Assembly (NCBI RefSeq): GCF_000284375.1
Contig: NC_017249.1
Span: 1,962,001 to 2,026,000 of the forward strand
DNA: 64,000 nt
DNA from: Bradyrhizobium japonicum USDA 6
GTDB taxonomy: Bacteria; Pseudomonadota; Alphaproteobacteria; Rhizobiales; Xanthobacteraceae
Reading direction: 5' to 3'
Positions 35,997 to 47,648 of the stretch are shown here, piece after piece. Made by a program: the position numbers and the translations under genes. The first letter of the stretch is position 1. Every line of letters begins with the position of its first letter. The notes under the pieces are model-generated. The model was not told the origin of the DNA. It did no database searches and worked only from the letters and a program-made list of their open reading frames with translations.

Positions 35997-36143
35997 TTAC
36001 GCCACCATCAGCATGTAGAACACGATGACCGGCGACAGCGTCAGGATCACCGACCAGATGCCGGCGGCCCAGAGGATGTCCTCGGTGGTAAAGCTCTGCT
36101 GTCCGGCGTCGTAATGCGACGCCACTTCATTCTGGATATTCAC
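35997..36143 (-). CDS. Candidate 48-aa small membrane protein
   Basis: A minus-strand ORF with GTG start at 36143, after GGGGGCG, encodes a polar N-terminus (NIQNEVASHYDAGQQSFTTE) and one hydrophobic span ending LSPVIVFYMLMVA. The amino-acid pattern is that of a real single-pass membrane protein. It is shorter than 60 codons and easily missed by gene callers. It is convergent with the ParA gene, sharing the region after its terminator. Function is unknown. Confidence 0.65.
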   Translation of the reverse strand: MNIQNEVASHYDAGQQSFTTEDILWAAGIWSVILTLSPVIVFYMLMVA

Positions 36144-36309
36144 AAAACGCCCCCGCGATTCTTCGCTTATGGAGGCCAGCGATAGCCGGGATGTTTTAAC
36201 ATTCCGCGTCGCGATTTCGGGCGCATTCGAACACAGGTGCTACCACGGATTAACCATGCCGGCGCGGCGCGTGCGTTCGCGCGGGGTTAACTACGGGGCG
36301 CGTTCTGCC

Positions 36310-36329
36310 CCTCCCCCCGAGGGGAGGGT
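36310..36329. repeat. Short CCCTCCCC/GGGGAGGG palindrome
   Basis: CCCTCCCC and GGGGAGGG around a CCGA loop within 36309-36329, between two small ORFs; same core as the 10189 repeat. Confidence 0.5.
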
Positions 36330-36347
36330 AAAGGACTCGCGCCGCCG

Positions 36348-36518
36348 CTAAACCCAGTCGCTGTATTTCCTTCTGATCTCGTCGATGTAGTCCACACGCG
36401 ATTTCACCTCATCCGCGGTCAACCCGATATCGCGCCGCAGCCAGTCGGATAACTCGCTCGCATATGAAACGCGTTCCCATGCCGCCTTCAGCGCATCGCG
36501 CCACTGACGAATGTCCAT
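36348..36518 (-). CDS. Candidate 56-aa small protein
   Basis: Minus-strand ORF from ATG 36518 (AAGAGA about 7 nt upstream) to TAG 36348. The sequence (IRQWRDALKAAWERVSYASE ... RRDIGLTADEVKSRVDYIDE) is a plausible helical, soluble protein with Trp/Arg-rich N-terminus and a DUF-like LTxDEVxxRVxYIDEIR pattern. Codon use looks coding. It lies downstream of a DapA-like gene and could be its codirectional neighbour. Unrecognised family. Confidence 0.6.
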   Translation of the reverse strand: MDIRQWRDALKAAWERVSYASELSDWLRRDIGLTADEVKSRVDYIDEIRRKYSDWV

Positions 36519-36632
36519 AGGTCGATCTCTTTTCCGGATTGAGATGATGTCGAGCGGACACGACGCTGCCTTCCCTCTCCCGCACGGGGAGAAGGGGGGG
36601 CAGCATGCGTGTGAAGAGAGGAAGCGGAGGCG

Positions 36633-37541
36633 CTACGCGGCGACTTTCATCCGCCGCTCGATTTCGCGGTCGAGCGCGGCGGCGAGCTCGCTGCTCACTT
36701 CCACCATCGGCAGGCGCACTTCGGGGCTATCGATGAGGCCGCACCGCCACAGCCAGTACTTCGCCGGCGCCGGGCTCGGCTCGGTGAACAACAGGCGCGT
36801 CAGCTCGGCGACCTCGTGCCAGCGCGCCTGCGCCGCGTCGTGGTTGCCTCGCTTCATCTCGGCATGCACAGCCGCAAACGTCGCGGTCTCGACATGGGCG
36901 GACAGTACGATGCCGCCGTCGGCGCCGTCGGTGAGCGCCTCAAAATAGTTCGCATCCTCGCCGGTGAGCACGCGAAAGCCCTTCGGCCTGTCGCGCAGGA
37001 GCGCGATGGATTGCTCGCGGTTCGCGCCGCAATCCTTCAGCCCGACGATGTTCCGATGCTCGGCAAGCCGCAGCAGCGTCTGGTTGGTGATGTTCACCGA
37101 GGTGCGATAGGGGATGTTGTAGAGCGCGATCGGCCACGCCGCGTGATCGGCAAGGGCTTCGAAATGAGCCAGGAGCCCGCGCTGCGAGGGCCGCACATAA
37201 TAGGGGCTTGCGATCAGATAACCGTCGATCGGCCAGTCCGCGGTCTCGTCGAGGCGTTCCTTCAGCCGCGAAGTGTCCGCGCCCGACAGTCCGAGGCAGA
37301 TCGGCAGCGTGCGGCGCCCCGCCGCCATCTCGTCGCGCACGACGGCAACGAGGCGTTCGAGCTCGGCCTCGCGCAGCGTCATGCCCTCGCCGGAGGTCGC
37401 CCCCAGGATGAAGCCGTCGACGGCCTGTCCGCTGTAATGTCGCGTCAGCCGCCGCAGCGATCTCTCGTCGAGAGCGCCGTCGCGAAACGGCGTCACCAGC
37501 GGCAGCCAGAGTCCGTGCAAATGATCTTGTAGACCGGTCAT
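36633..37541 (-). CDS. DapA-like aldolase (dihydrodipicolinate synthase family)
   Basis: A 302-residue class I aldolase of the DapA/NAL superfamily. The Schiff-base Lys169 lies in VGLKDCGAN and Tyr141 in LYNIPYRT; the substrate loop is GATSGEG at 47-53 rather than the GTTGE of canonical DapA. Members condense pyruvate with aldehydes (lysine pathway, sugar acids, hydroxyproline). No smpB-rpoZ neighbours are seen, as usual for the housekeeping dapA, so this is probably a paralogue. ATG 37541 follows GAAGGAG. Confidence 0.85.
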   Translation of the reverse strand: MTGLQDHLHGLWLPLVTPFRDGALDERSLRRLTRHYSGQAVDGFILGATSGEGMTLREAELERLVAVVRDEMAAGRRTLPICLGLSGADTSRLKERLDETADWPIDGYLIASPYYVRPSQRGLLAHFEALADHAAWPIALYNIPYRTSVNITNQTLLRLAEHRNIVGLKDCGANREQSIALLRDRPKGFRVLTGEDANYFEALTDGADGGIVLSAHVETATFAAVHAEMKRGNHDAAQARWHEVAELTRLLFTEPSPAPAKYWLWRCGLIDSPEVRLPMVEVSSELAAALDREIERRMKVAA

Positions 37542-37584
37542 GTTCCATCTCCTTCTCGGGAAAAAAACCTGAGACGGAGGGCAC

Positions 37585-37743
37585 ATGAAAAAACCCCGTC
37601 CAGGTGGCGGGGTTTCGGGATTTGCTTGCGATGACGAAGCTGTGTTAGCGCGCGCAAAAATCCGAGGTCCCCGGATGGGGGCCTTTTTCGAGGCGACTGC
37701 CTTGAACGAGATTGCGCACGACTTCGTGATCATTCGCAAATGA
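37585..37743 (+). CDS. Candidate 52-aa small protein (uncertain)
   Basis: A plus-strand ORF with ATG 37585 preceded by GGAGGG at ideal spacing, running to TGA 37741. It encodes a basic N-terminus (MKKPRPGG), then KIRGPRMGAFFEATALNEIA and HDFVIIRK. The residue pattern is protein-like, but third-position GC is only moderate and the opposite strand carries a terminator. Treat as a weak candidate. Confidence 0.3.
   Translation: MKKPRPGGGVSGFACDDEAVLARAKIRGPRMGAFFEATALNEIAHDFVIIRK
37588..37615 (-). terminator. Intrinsic terminator just upstream of the DapA-like gene
   Basis: On the minus strand AAACCCCG (37615-37608) pairs with CGGGGTTT (37598-37591), ending in a six-U run. It stands 47 nt upstream of the DapA-like start on the same strand, so it would stop transcription entering that gene. 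Confidence 0.7.
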
Positions 37744-37768
37744 TGCGGGGTGTGCGTGGAACTGTCAA
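37740..37768 (-). promoter_or_regulatory. Candidate promoter (TTGACA ... CATCAT)
   Basis: Minus-strand TTGACA (37768-37763), 17-nt spacer and CATCAT (37745-37740). Matches the sigma-70 -35 exactly and the -10 in 4 of 6. It would start a leader about 190 nt long before the DapA-like gene, containing the terminator. Confidence 0.35.
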
Positions 37769-37798
37769 TACACGCGGAGCGCGATACCCGAATGGGAC

Positions 37799-37830
37799 AG
37801 AAAAAAGCCGGGCTCAAGCGAGCCCGGCTT
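37799..37830 (-). terminator. Intrinsic terminator after the LysR gene
   Basis: AAGCCGGGCTC (37805-37815) and GAGCCCGGCTT (37820-37830) pair perfectly over AAGC. On the minus strand the stem is followed by UUUUUU, so it ends the LysR/trxB transcript. Confidence 0.85.
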
Positions 37831-38003
37831 AAGGTATTGGCCACGTGAGGCCGACACAATCACCTTCCAAGAGGGATTACTGAACTCCCGCGCCACTGGA
37901 GGAGGGGGACAAATGCGCAACGCGAAGGCTCAGCGTGCAAGCAGTATGAGCTTGGCGAGCGCCATGCAGCAACAGCCGAGGCCGCATGTCAGACATGCGG
38001 AAA

Positions 38004-38927
38004 TCAGGAAGGCCAGCGCTGCGCCTTGCTCACCACGAAGTCGCGGAACACCTGCACGCGCGCGACTGTCTTCAACTCCTCGGGATAGACAAAATAAGTG
38101 TCGAGCTGGATCGAATCCGATTCACCGAACAGCTGCACCAGGCGGCTCTGTTCCTCGATCAGATAGTCCGGCAGCGCCGCGATGCCGAGGCCCTGCTGGC
38201 AGGCGCGGACGAGGCCGAGGATGTTGTTCACTCTGAAATAGGCCTCGCGCGGACCAGAGCCGTTGCGGCCGGCTTCGACCAGCCAGTTGCGGTTCTGAAG
38301 ATGCGGCGCGAAGTTGCCGTCGGAGAGCGTGATGATGCGGTGGGAGTCGAGCTCCTCGAGCGTGCGCGGCGTGCCGAAGCGCTTGATGTAATCCGGCGAG
38401 CAATAGGCGTGGAAGCCCATCGCGAACAGCTTGCGCTGGATGAGATCCGGCTGGGTCGGCTTGCGGGTGCGGATCGCGACGTCCGCCTCGCGCATCGACA
38501 GGTCGAGCTCCTCGTCGGTGACGATCAGCGAGATCCGGATCTCCGGATAGAGCGCGGTGAACTCGCCGAGCCGCGGGATCAGCCAGTTGATGCCGACGCC
38601 GGGCGTGGTGGTGATCTTGAGATCGCCGCTCGGCCGCTCGCGGCTGTCGGTCAGTTTGGCGCGCGCCGCCTGCAGCTGCATGAACACGTCATGCGCGGTG
38701 CGGAAGAGCAGGTCGCCCTGCTCGGTGAGGATCAGGCCGCGGGCGTGGCGGTGGAACAGCGAGACCGAGAGCTCCTGCTCCAGTGCCGAGACCTGGCGTG
38801 ACACCGCCGATTGCGACAGGCCGAGCTGCTCGCCCGCATGCGTGAAGCTGCCCGCTTCCGCCGCCGCGTGAAACACCTTCAGCTTGTCCCAATCCATATC
38901 CGTAAATCCGTCGCGTGTTCGAGGCAT
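38004..38927 (-). CDS. LysR-family transcriptional regulator
   Basis: A 307-residue LTTR with the N-terminal winged HTH (FHAAAEAGSFTHAGEQLGLS at about 20-39, then QSAVSRQVSALE) and the periplasmic-binding-like effector domain. GDLKITTTPGVGINWLIPRL is typical of the effector domain start. It begins near the trxB stop on the same strand, so the two are probably co-transcribed and the regulator may sense redox state. The start is ATG 38927, or ATG 38897 (MDWDKLKVF), which gives a more typical N-terminus. Confidence 0.9.
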   Translation of the reverse strand: MPRTRDGFTDMDWDKLKVFHAAAEAGSFTHAGEQLGLSQSAVSRQVSALEQELSVSLFHRHARGLILTEQGDLLFRTAHDVFMQLQAARAKLTDSRERPSGDLKITTTPGVGINWLIPRLGEFTALYPEIRISLIVTDEELDLSMREADVAIRTRKPTQPDLIQRKLFAMGFHAYCSPDYIKRFGTPRTLEELDSHRIITLSDGNFAPHLQNRNWLVEAGRNGSGPREAYFRVNNILGLVRACQQGLGIAALPDYLIEEQSRLVQLFGESDSIQLDTYFVYPEELKTVARVQVFRDFVVSKAQRWPS

Positions 38928-38932
38928 GATCT

Positions 38933-39898
38933 TTATTCCGCTGCAGCGCGCTCGCTGGCGCGCAGGGCCAGGAAACGTTCGGCTTCGAGAGCTGCCATGC
39001 AGCCGAGGCCGGCAGCCGTCACGGCCTGGCGATAGGTCTCGTCGGCGACGTCGCCGGCGGCGAACAGGCCAGGCACCGATGTGGCGGTCGAGTTCGGGGC
39101 GACCTCGACATAGCCCGACCGTTTCAGCTTGACCTGGTCCTTCACGAGCTCGGTCGCCGGCGCGTGCCCGATGGCGATGAACACGCCGTCAGTCTTCACG
39201 TCCCTGAGCGCGCCGGTCTTGACGTTCTTCAGTCGCACATGGGTGACCTTGTTCGGGTTCTCTGTGCCGCAGATCTCGTCGACCGCCGAGTCCCAGACCA
39301 CCTTGATCTTCGGGTGCTTGAACAGACGCTCCTGCAGGATGCGTTCGGCGCGGAAGTGATCGCGACGATGCACGATGGTGACCTGCGAGGCATGGTTGGT
39401 GAGGTACAGGGCTTCCTCGACCGCGGTATTGCCGCCGCCGACCACCATGACTTCCTTGTTGCGGTAGAAGAAGCCGTCGCAAGTGGCGCAGGCCGAAACG
39501 CCGCCGCCCTGGAATTTCGTTTCCGACGGCAGCCCGAGCCAGCGCGCTTGCGCGCCGGTGGCGAGGATGACGGTGTCGGCAAGATAGACGTCGCCGCTGT
39601 CGCAGGTGAGGCGGAACGGCCGCTGCGTCGTCTCCAGCTTGGTGACCAGGTCGGAGACGATCTTGGTGCCGACATGGAGCGCCTGCTTCTCCATCTGCTC
39701 CATCAGCCAGGGGCCCTGGATCACGTCGGCGAAGCCCGGATAGTTCTCGACGTCGGTGGTGATGGTGAGCTGGCCGCCGGCCTGGATTCCCTGGATCAGG
39801 ATCGGCTCGAGCATTGCGCGCGCGGCGTAGATCGCCGCCGTGTAGCCGGCGGGGCCGGAGCCAATAATGACGACCTTTGCATGAACAGTGGCAGACAT
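38933..39898 (-). CDS. trxB: Thioredoxin reductase
   Basis: A 321-residue FAD/NADPH enzyme that reduces thioredoxin in the cytoplasm. The first GSGPAG (13-18) binds FAD, and redox-active CATC is at 137-140 (SACATCDGFF). The NADPH motif GGGNTAVEEA and the C-terminal FAD-binding GLFAAGDVAD are intact. Length is typical. It is followed on the same strand by a LysR gene. Confidence 0.96.
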   Translation of the reverse strand: MSATVHAKVVIIGSGPAGYTAAIYAARAMLEPILIQGIQAGGQLTITTDVENYPGFADVIQGPWLMEQMEKQALHVGTKIVSDLVTKLETTQRPFRLTCDSGDVYLADTVILATGAQARWLGLPSETKFQGGGVSACATCDGFFYRNKEVMVVGGGNTAVEEALYLTNHASQVTIVHRRDHFRAERILQERLFKHPKIKVVWDSAVDEICGTENPNKVTHVRLKNVKTGALRDVKTDGVFIAIGHAPATELVKDQVKLKRSGYVEVAPNSTATSVPGLFAAGDVADETYRQAVTAAGLGCMAALEAERFLALRASERAAAE

Positions 39899-40163
39899 TT
39901 TGACGGACGCCTTTCACGGGGGATCTGCAGCGCGGGTGCGGAACGTGCCGGGAGGCCTCGCGGAAGCGCTGAAATATCAGAGCTAATCTAAGCCTTCTGG
40001 TGAGCTATGCAAGAATTGCATTCCCTGTCGGCGGATTTTTCCAACAGGGAACAAAAGTCGATTGCGCTGCACGCGCAATAAAATTGCGCAATCGCTGCGG
40101 ACTGGCTATGAGGATTGCGTCAAATCCACCAATACAGCCGCAAAGGCCAGGAGTTCCAATCAC

Positions 40164-40643
40164 GTGTCGCGGAACCTAGACGAGATCGACCTGAAAATTC
40201 TCACCGAGGTCCAGGCCGACGGTCGAATCACGAATGTCGAGCTGGCCAAGCGCGTCGGCATCTCGCCGCCGCCTTGCCTCCGCCGCGTCCGCGCGCTGGA
40301 GGAGGAGGGGTATATCCACGGCTATCGTGGCCTGCTCGACGCCCGCAAGCTCGGCTTCGACGTCACTGTGTTCGCCGCGGTGCACTTGTCCAGTCAGGCC
40401 GAGGCGGATTTACGCGCCTTCGAGGAGTTCGTCCGTGCCGAACCCCTGGTGCGGGAATGCTGGATGCTGTCGGGCGAGGTCGATTTCATCCTGAAATGCG
40501 TCGCGCCCGACATGGCCACCTTCCAGGATTTCGTCGCCCACCTCACCGCCGCGCCGCATGTGCGCAACGTGCGGACGTCGCTGGTGCTGCACAATTCGAA
40601 ATACGAGGCGGCCGTGCCGCTTGATGTGAAGGGAAGAAGGTAA
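40164..40643 (+). CDS. Lrp/AsnC-family transcriptional regulator
   Basis: A 159-residue protein with an N-terminal HTH (DEIDLKILTEVQADGRITNV, then ELAKRVGISPPPCLRRVRAL) and a C-terminal RAM domain. The RAM domain ends in the effector region VRNVRTSLVLHNSKYEAAVPL. Lrp-family proteins bind amino acids and regulate their metabolism. The GTG start at 40164 follows AGGAG; the longer upstream frame has atypical sequence. Divergent from trxB; a shared terminator separates it from greA. Confidence 0.9.
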   Translation: MSRNLDEIDLKILTEVQADGRITNVELAKRVGISPPPCLRRVRALEEEGYIHGYRGLLDARKLGFDVTVFAAVHLSSQAEADLRAFEEFVRAEPLVRECWMLSGEVDFILKCVAPDMATFQDFVAHLTAAPHVRNVRTSLVLHNSKYEAAVPLDVKGRR

Positions 40644-40676
40644 CTTACGCAAGCACTCGGCATGACCCCGAAACAA

Positions 40677-40702
40677 AAAGGCCGCGCAGGGCGCGGCCTT
40701 TT
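40677..40702. terminator. Bidirectional intrinsic terminator
   Basis: AAAGGCCGCGC at 40677-40687 and GCGCGGCCTTT at 40691-40701 pair perfectly over AGG, with A-rich and T-rich flanks on either side. It serves both the Lrp gene (plus) and greA (minus), which converge on it. Confidence 0.9.
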
Positions 40703-40732
40703 CGAAACATCATCACGCCTGGCGGCAAATCC

Positions 40733-41206
40733 TTACCGCCACTCCACCTTGGTGATCTCATACGCCTTGGCGCCGCCAGGGGCGTTGACCTCGACGGTCG
40801 AACCCTTCTTCTTGCCGATCAGCGCGCGCGCGAGCGGCGAGGTGATGGAGATGCGGCCCTTCTTGGCGTCGGCCTCGACCTCGCCGACGATCTGCCACAC
40901 CGTCTTCTTCTCGGTATCCTCGTCGACCAGCGTCACGGTGGCGCCGAACTTGATGGTGTCGCCGGACAGCTTGGAAATATCGATGATGTCGGCGCGCGCG
41001 AGCTTGTCCTCGAGCTCGGCGATGCGGCCCTCATTGTGGGACTGCTCTTCCTTCGCGGCATGATATTCCGCGTTCTCCGACAGGTCGCCGTGCGAGCGCG
41101 CTTCCGCGATATGCTCGATGATGCGCGGACGGTCCTCGGACTGGCGCTTCTTCAATTCTTCCCCGAGCGCGGCAAAGCCGCCCGCTGTCATCGGAACCTT
41201 TTCCAT
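40733..41206 (-). CDS. greA: Transcription elongation factor GreA
   Basis: A 157-residue protein: N-terminal antiparallel coiled coil carrying acidic tip residues ([20 protein letters not shown], then [10 protein letters not shown]) and a C-terminal FKBP-like domain ending AYEITKVEW. GreA enters the secondary channel of RNA polymerase and stimulates cleavage of backtracked RNA. ATG 41206 is preceded by AGAGAAGAG. It is codirectional with carB, about 210 bp downstream of it. Confidence 0.95.
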   Translation of the reverse strand: MEKVPMTAGGFAALGEELKKRQSEDRPRIIEHIAEARSHGDLSENAEYHAAKEEQSHNEGRIAELEDKLARADIIDISKLSGDTIKFGATVTLVDEDTEKKTVWQIVGEVEADAKKGRISITSPLARALIGKKKGSTVEVNAPGGAKAYEITKVEWR

Positions 41207-41417
41207 CTCTTCTCTCGTCCTTCGATCGCGCGCCCCACGAAAACAGAGGGCGCGGCAACCTTGATTCGTCAGTATGTCCGGGGGGCTGAACACGCCGCCG
41301 CCGAAGCGTTATGTGGGTCTGGCGCCGGAACAGAACAACCACAATGCCCGGACAGTTCCTCCGGCCATTGTGGCTTCATTGCCAATTACTTACCGGCAGC
41401 CTAGCCGCCACTCGCGA

Positions 41418-44885
<3,468 letters not shown>

Positions 44886-45026
44886 CTCTCGCCGAAGTGG
44901 AATTTAGGCACAAAAAAAGGGCGCGCTCGTTGCGCGTCCCCTGTGGCCGAGAGCGCGTTGGTCTCCCTCGCGCGCGGGTGGGTCTTAGACCAGTTTTCGG
45001 GGCGGCGAAACCCCGAAAAACGCCCA

Positions 45027-46196
45027 TCAACCGGCAATTTTGGCGGGTTTTGGACGTGCCTGCCAGCCACGGGCGAGATGCACCAGCAGCGAGGCCGCAA
45101 CGCTCGATCCGCCGATCCAGCCAAGGTCGGTCGGCGAGAGGGTGGCCAGCACCGCGCCGCCCAGGGCCCCGCCGATGGCGAAGCCGAGATACATGGCGGA
45201 GGCGTTGAGCGAGAGTGCGATCATCGAGGCTTGCGGCTCGATCCGGATGATGCTGGCGATCTGAGCCGGATAGAACGCCCAGCCCGAGATGCCCCAGAGG
45301 AAGATCGCGCCCAGCACCGCATAATGGGCCTGTCCCGGCATCAGCTTCAGGACCAGCGAATGCAGGATCAGGGCGCTCGCCATGCCGGCGAGCCCGAGGC
45401 CTGCGGTGGCGAGCGTCCCGAGCCGGTCGGCCAGGACACCGCCCAGCATGTTCCCGATGGCGGCGGCGCCGCCGAACACCAGCAGCGCGAGGCTGATCTG
45501 CGCGGCGTCGAAGCCGAGGCTACGCAGCGGGACCGCGAAATAGGTGAACACGGTGAAGCCGCCGAGCGCCCATAGGATCGTGATCAGAAGCGCGATCACG
45601 ACATTGCTGTGACGCGCCACCGCCAGCCGTTCGCTGAGCGAGGCGGTGTTGCGCGGCAGGCCGCGGGGCAGGCCAAGGAGCAGGCCGGCGAGCGCAACCG
45701 CGCCGATCAGGGCCACCATGGCAAAGGTCGCGCGCCAGCCGAGCAGGCTGCCGACGAGATTGCCGAGCGGCACGCCGATCACGGTTGCAACCGTGAGGCC
45801 TGAGGTGACCAGCGCCACCGCGCGGCCGCGCCGTTCGGGCGCGGCGACGGCCACCGATACGGCGAGCGCCGTCGGCATGCACAGTCCGGAGCCCAGCGCC
45901 ATCAGCATGCGGGAGGCCAGCAGCAGGGCGTAGCTGGAAGCCACCGTCGCGACGAGATTCCCGGCGATGAAGGTCGATAGCGCCAGGGCCAGCACGGTGC
46001 GGCGGTCGATATTGTTCAGCGTCACCGCCAGGATCGGCGAACCCACCGCATAGGTGAGGGCGTAGGCGGTGACCAATTGGCCGGCGGCCGGGACGGAAAT
46101 CGAAAGATCGGCGGCGATCGACGGCAAAAGCCCTGCAATGACAAAGCCTTCGGTACCAATCGCGAAGGCCGCGAGAGCCAGCCAGAACACGCTCAT
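45027..46196 (-). CDS. MFS transporter of the drug:H+ antiporter DHA1 type (AraJ-like)
   Basis: A 389-residue, 12-span membrane protein. The N-terminal GTEGFVIAGLLPSIAADL and central DRRTVL segment (motif A region) are typical of the DHA1 family. It probably exports small molecules or sugars; the substrate is unknown. Divergently transcribed from an ArsR-type regulator with two palindromes between them, so that regulator likely controls it. Confidence 0.9.
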   Translation of the reverse strand: MSVFWLALAAFAIGTEGFVIAGLLPSIAADLSISVPAAGQLVTAYALTYAVGSPILAVTLNNIDRRTVLALALSTFIAGNLVATVASSYALLLASRMLMALGSGLCMPTALAVSVAVAAPERRGRAVALVTSGLTVATVIGVPLGNLVGSLLGWRATFAMVALIGAVALAGLLLGLPRGLPRNTASLSERLAVARHSNVVIALLITILWALGGFTVFTYFAVPLRSLGFDAAQISLALLVFGGAAAIGNMLGGVLADRLGTLATAGLGLAGMASALILHSLVLKLMPGQAHYAVLGAIFLWGISGWAFYPAQIASIIRIEPQASMIALSLNASAMYLGFAIGGALGGAVLATLSPTDLGWIGGSSVAASLLVHLARGWQARPKPAKIAG

Positions 46197-46212
46197 TGGA
46201 CGATATCCCTAT

Positions 46213-46230
46213 GTTCAACGTTTATTGAAC
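46213..46230. promoter_or_regulatory. Candidate ArsR operator 1, GTTCAA-N6-TTGAAC
   Basis: GTTCAA at 46213-46218 and TTGAAC at 46225-46230 form an 18-bp dyad, 17 bp upstream of the MFS start. The second copy at 46262 has identical half-sites and spacing. Together they lie in the MFS/ArsR divergent promoter region. Confidence 0.65.
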
Positions 46231-46261
46231 TATTGAATGCGATGGCTGGGATGTCAATTGG

Positions 46262-46279
46262 GTTCAAGAACTATTGAAC
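46262..46279. promoter_or_regulatory. Candidate ArsR operator 2, GTTCAA-N6-TTGAAC
   Basis: GTTCAA at 46262-46267 and TTGAAC at 46274-46279, same spacing as the first, 31 bp upstream of the regulator ATG. Two copies 49 bp apart (about five helical turns) are compatible with cooperative binding and repression of both genes. Confidence 0.65.
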
Positions 46280-46309
46280 ATCGCGGCCAGTTTGCTATGA
46301 TTCTGGACC

Positions 46310-46681
46310 ATGAGCCGCACGCCCCTTCATCCCACCCGCGAGCAGATCGAGCTGCCGATGGTTCTGGATTGCCTCAGCGATCCGATCCGGTTGGCCATCG
46401 TCTATCAGCTCGCCCAGCAGGAACGTGTCAGCAGCGAGCTCTGCTGTGGCGACTTCAGCGGCCTTTCCGGAAAATCCAACCTCGCCTACCATTTCGCCAA
46501 GCTGCGCGAATGCGGCCTGATGCTGACGCGCGTGGCGGGCACCAACCGCTTCATGCGGCTTCGCCGCGAGGATCTGGACGCGCGCTTTCCGGGGCTGCTC
46601 GATGCCGTCCTCAACTCCGCAGCCAAGGATGCCGACCGGCTACAGCTGCTGCCAGAGTGCGAAACGGTCGAAGTGGATTGA
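46310..46681 (+). CDS. ArsR-family (winged HTH) transcriptional regulator
   Basis: A 123-residue protein with the ArsR wHTH fold: LDCLSDPIRLAIVYQLAQ, a central recognition region (KSNLAYHFAKLRECGLM) and a wing RVAGTNRFMRLRREDL. It probably represses the divergent MFS gene and itself through the two palindromes in the intergenic gap. Two adjacent Cys (LCCGDF) could respond to thiol stress or metals, but metal ligands of classic ArsR are not obvious. Confidence 0.87.
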   Translation: MSRTPLHPTREQIELPMVLDCLSDPIRLAIVYQLAQQERVSSELCCGDFSGLSGKSNLAYHFAKLRECGLMLTRVAGTNRFMRLRREDLDARFPGLLDAVLNSAAKDADRLQLLPECETVEVD

Positions 46682-46822
46682 ATTTGAGAGGGTTGCGCGC
46701 AGACGGCTGAGATTCCGTCCGTCTTCGCTTTCGCTTCGCTACAGCTACGCCGGACACGCTGTGCCCCTTCGGGCCTTGTGTGGCTGCGCCACGCGTGGCC
46801 CCGCAGGGGCGAAGCGTGGAGA

Positions 46823-46899
46823 CCCGGCCTGGATTTGAACCAGGATGAAGAGCGTTGCACCGCCCTCGCGTAGACGCTTCCGCCACCGGGCCGCGACGA
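46823..46899 (-). pseudogene. tRNA-like relic (Leu-like, degenerate)
   Basis: On the minus strand there is a perfect T-arm (CCTGG TTCAAAT CCAGG) and an acceptor stem GGCCCGG/CCGGGTC followed by T and an encoded CCA. Near the 5' end GGTGGCGGAAGC resembles tRNA-Leu. The D-loop lacks GG and the anticodon arm closes with a 6- or 8-nt loop, so no normal anticodon can be read. It is best called a pseudo-tRNA or tRNA-derived element. Confidence 0.55.
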
Positions 46900-46946
46900 T
46901 CTTTACCCATCGGCGTGTGACAAGCCACCTCTGGCAGTCGTTATGC

Positions 46947-47648
46947 TTAACGGACCAGGGGCGGCCGCGCGATGAAGGTCATGCGCCAGCGATTGTGGCC
47001 GACATTGGTGTGGGCGCGCTGGACCGCGAAGCCGGCCGCAGTCAGCTTGGCGACGATCTCGTCCTCGCCATAGCGCTGAAGCCCGATGCGCGTGCGCAGA
47101 TGACGGTAATCTGACAGCGCGGTGCTGATCAGCCCGATCAGCGCGTCCTTCAGGAAGCCGTGACGCAGGCCGAAGCTGAGCAACGCCATCACATCCCTGA
47201 ACATGCCGACATTGGGCTGCAAGATATCTCCGAGCACGAGCCTGCCGGACGGGGTCAGCAATCGCCGGATGTTGACAAGCGCGGCATCGAGCTCATCCGG
47301 CGTCATGTATTGCGCGACCGAGTTCATCACCGCGAGGTCGATCGACTGGTCCTGCATTTTGCGGACGTCGTCGAGTGAGCGGACGCGGATCTTGGTGTTC
47401 GGGGCAAATCGCGCGATCAGCCGGCCACGCACGCCGGGGGCGGGCTCGGCGAGAATCAGCTTGCCGCAGGCCGCGGCCACCTGGCTCGCCGACAGCGCCT
47501 CGCCGCAGGCATAGTCGAGCACGGTCGCCTCGGGCGATGAGATGTAGCCGATGATGTCCCGCGCGATGATCTGGAAGTGCAAGTCGCGATGCAGCTTGCT
47601 GACATAGATCGTATGCGTGGAGTCGTAGTAATCGATCCAATCGTCCAT
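46947..47648 (-). CDS. Class I SAM-dependent methyltransferase
   Basis: A 233-residue methyltransferase. The SAM-binding motif I reads TVLDYACGEALSA (about 42-55), motif II region LAEPAPG, and the motif post I DLAVMNSVAQYM. The substrate is not identifiable. The C-terminal half (GFLKDALIGLISTALSDYRH) suits a small lipid or membrane-associated acceptor, but this is speculative. It is divergent from dps. Confidence 0.85.
   Translation of the reverse strand: MDDWIDYYDSTHTIYVSKLHRDLHFQIIARDIIGYISSPEATVLDYACGEALSASQVAAACGKLILAEPAPGVRGRLIARFAPNTKIRVRSLDDVRKMQDQSIDLAVMNSVAQYMTPDELDAALVNIRRLLTPSGRLVLGDILQPNVGMFRDVMALLSFGLRHGFLKDALIGLISTALSDYRHLRTRIGLQRYGEDEIVAKLTAAGFAVQRAHTNVGHNRWRMTFIARPPLVR

Larger units (their letters stand above)
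37562..38003. other. Intergenic region between the DapA-like and LysR genes
   Basis: 442 bp without an established gene, holding the terminators at 37588 and 37799, a candidate promoter at 37740 and a candidate small ORF at 37585-37743. A perfect 8-bp hairpin CCGCATGT/ACATGCGG lies at 37982-38000, next to the LysR stop. Confidence 0.6.

Noticed and set aside
37661..37690. Plus-strand hairpin GGTCCCC/GGGGGCC followed by TTTTT as a terminator
   Set aside because: It has no upstream plus-strand gene except an uncertain small ORF, in whose frame it lies; probably coincidental.
37913..38236. Plus-strand ORF with a strong GGAGGAGGGGG RBS
   Set aside because: Most of it is antisense to the LysR gene and has Arg/Pro/Ser-rich shadow composition.
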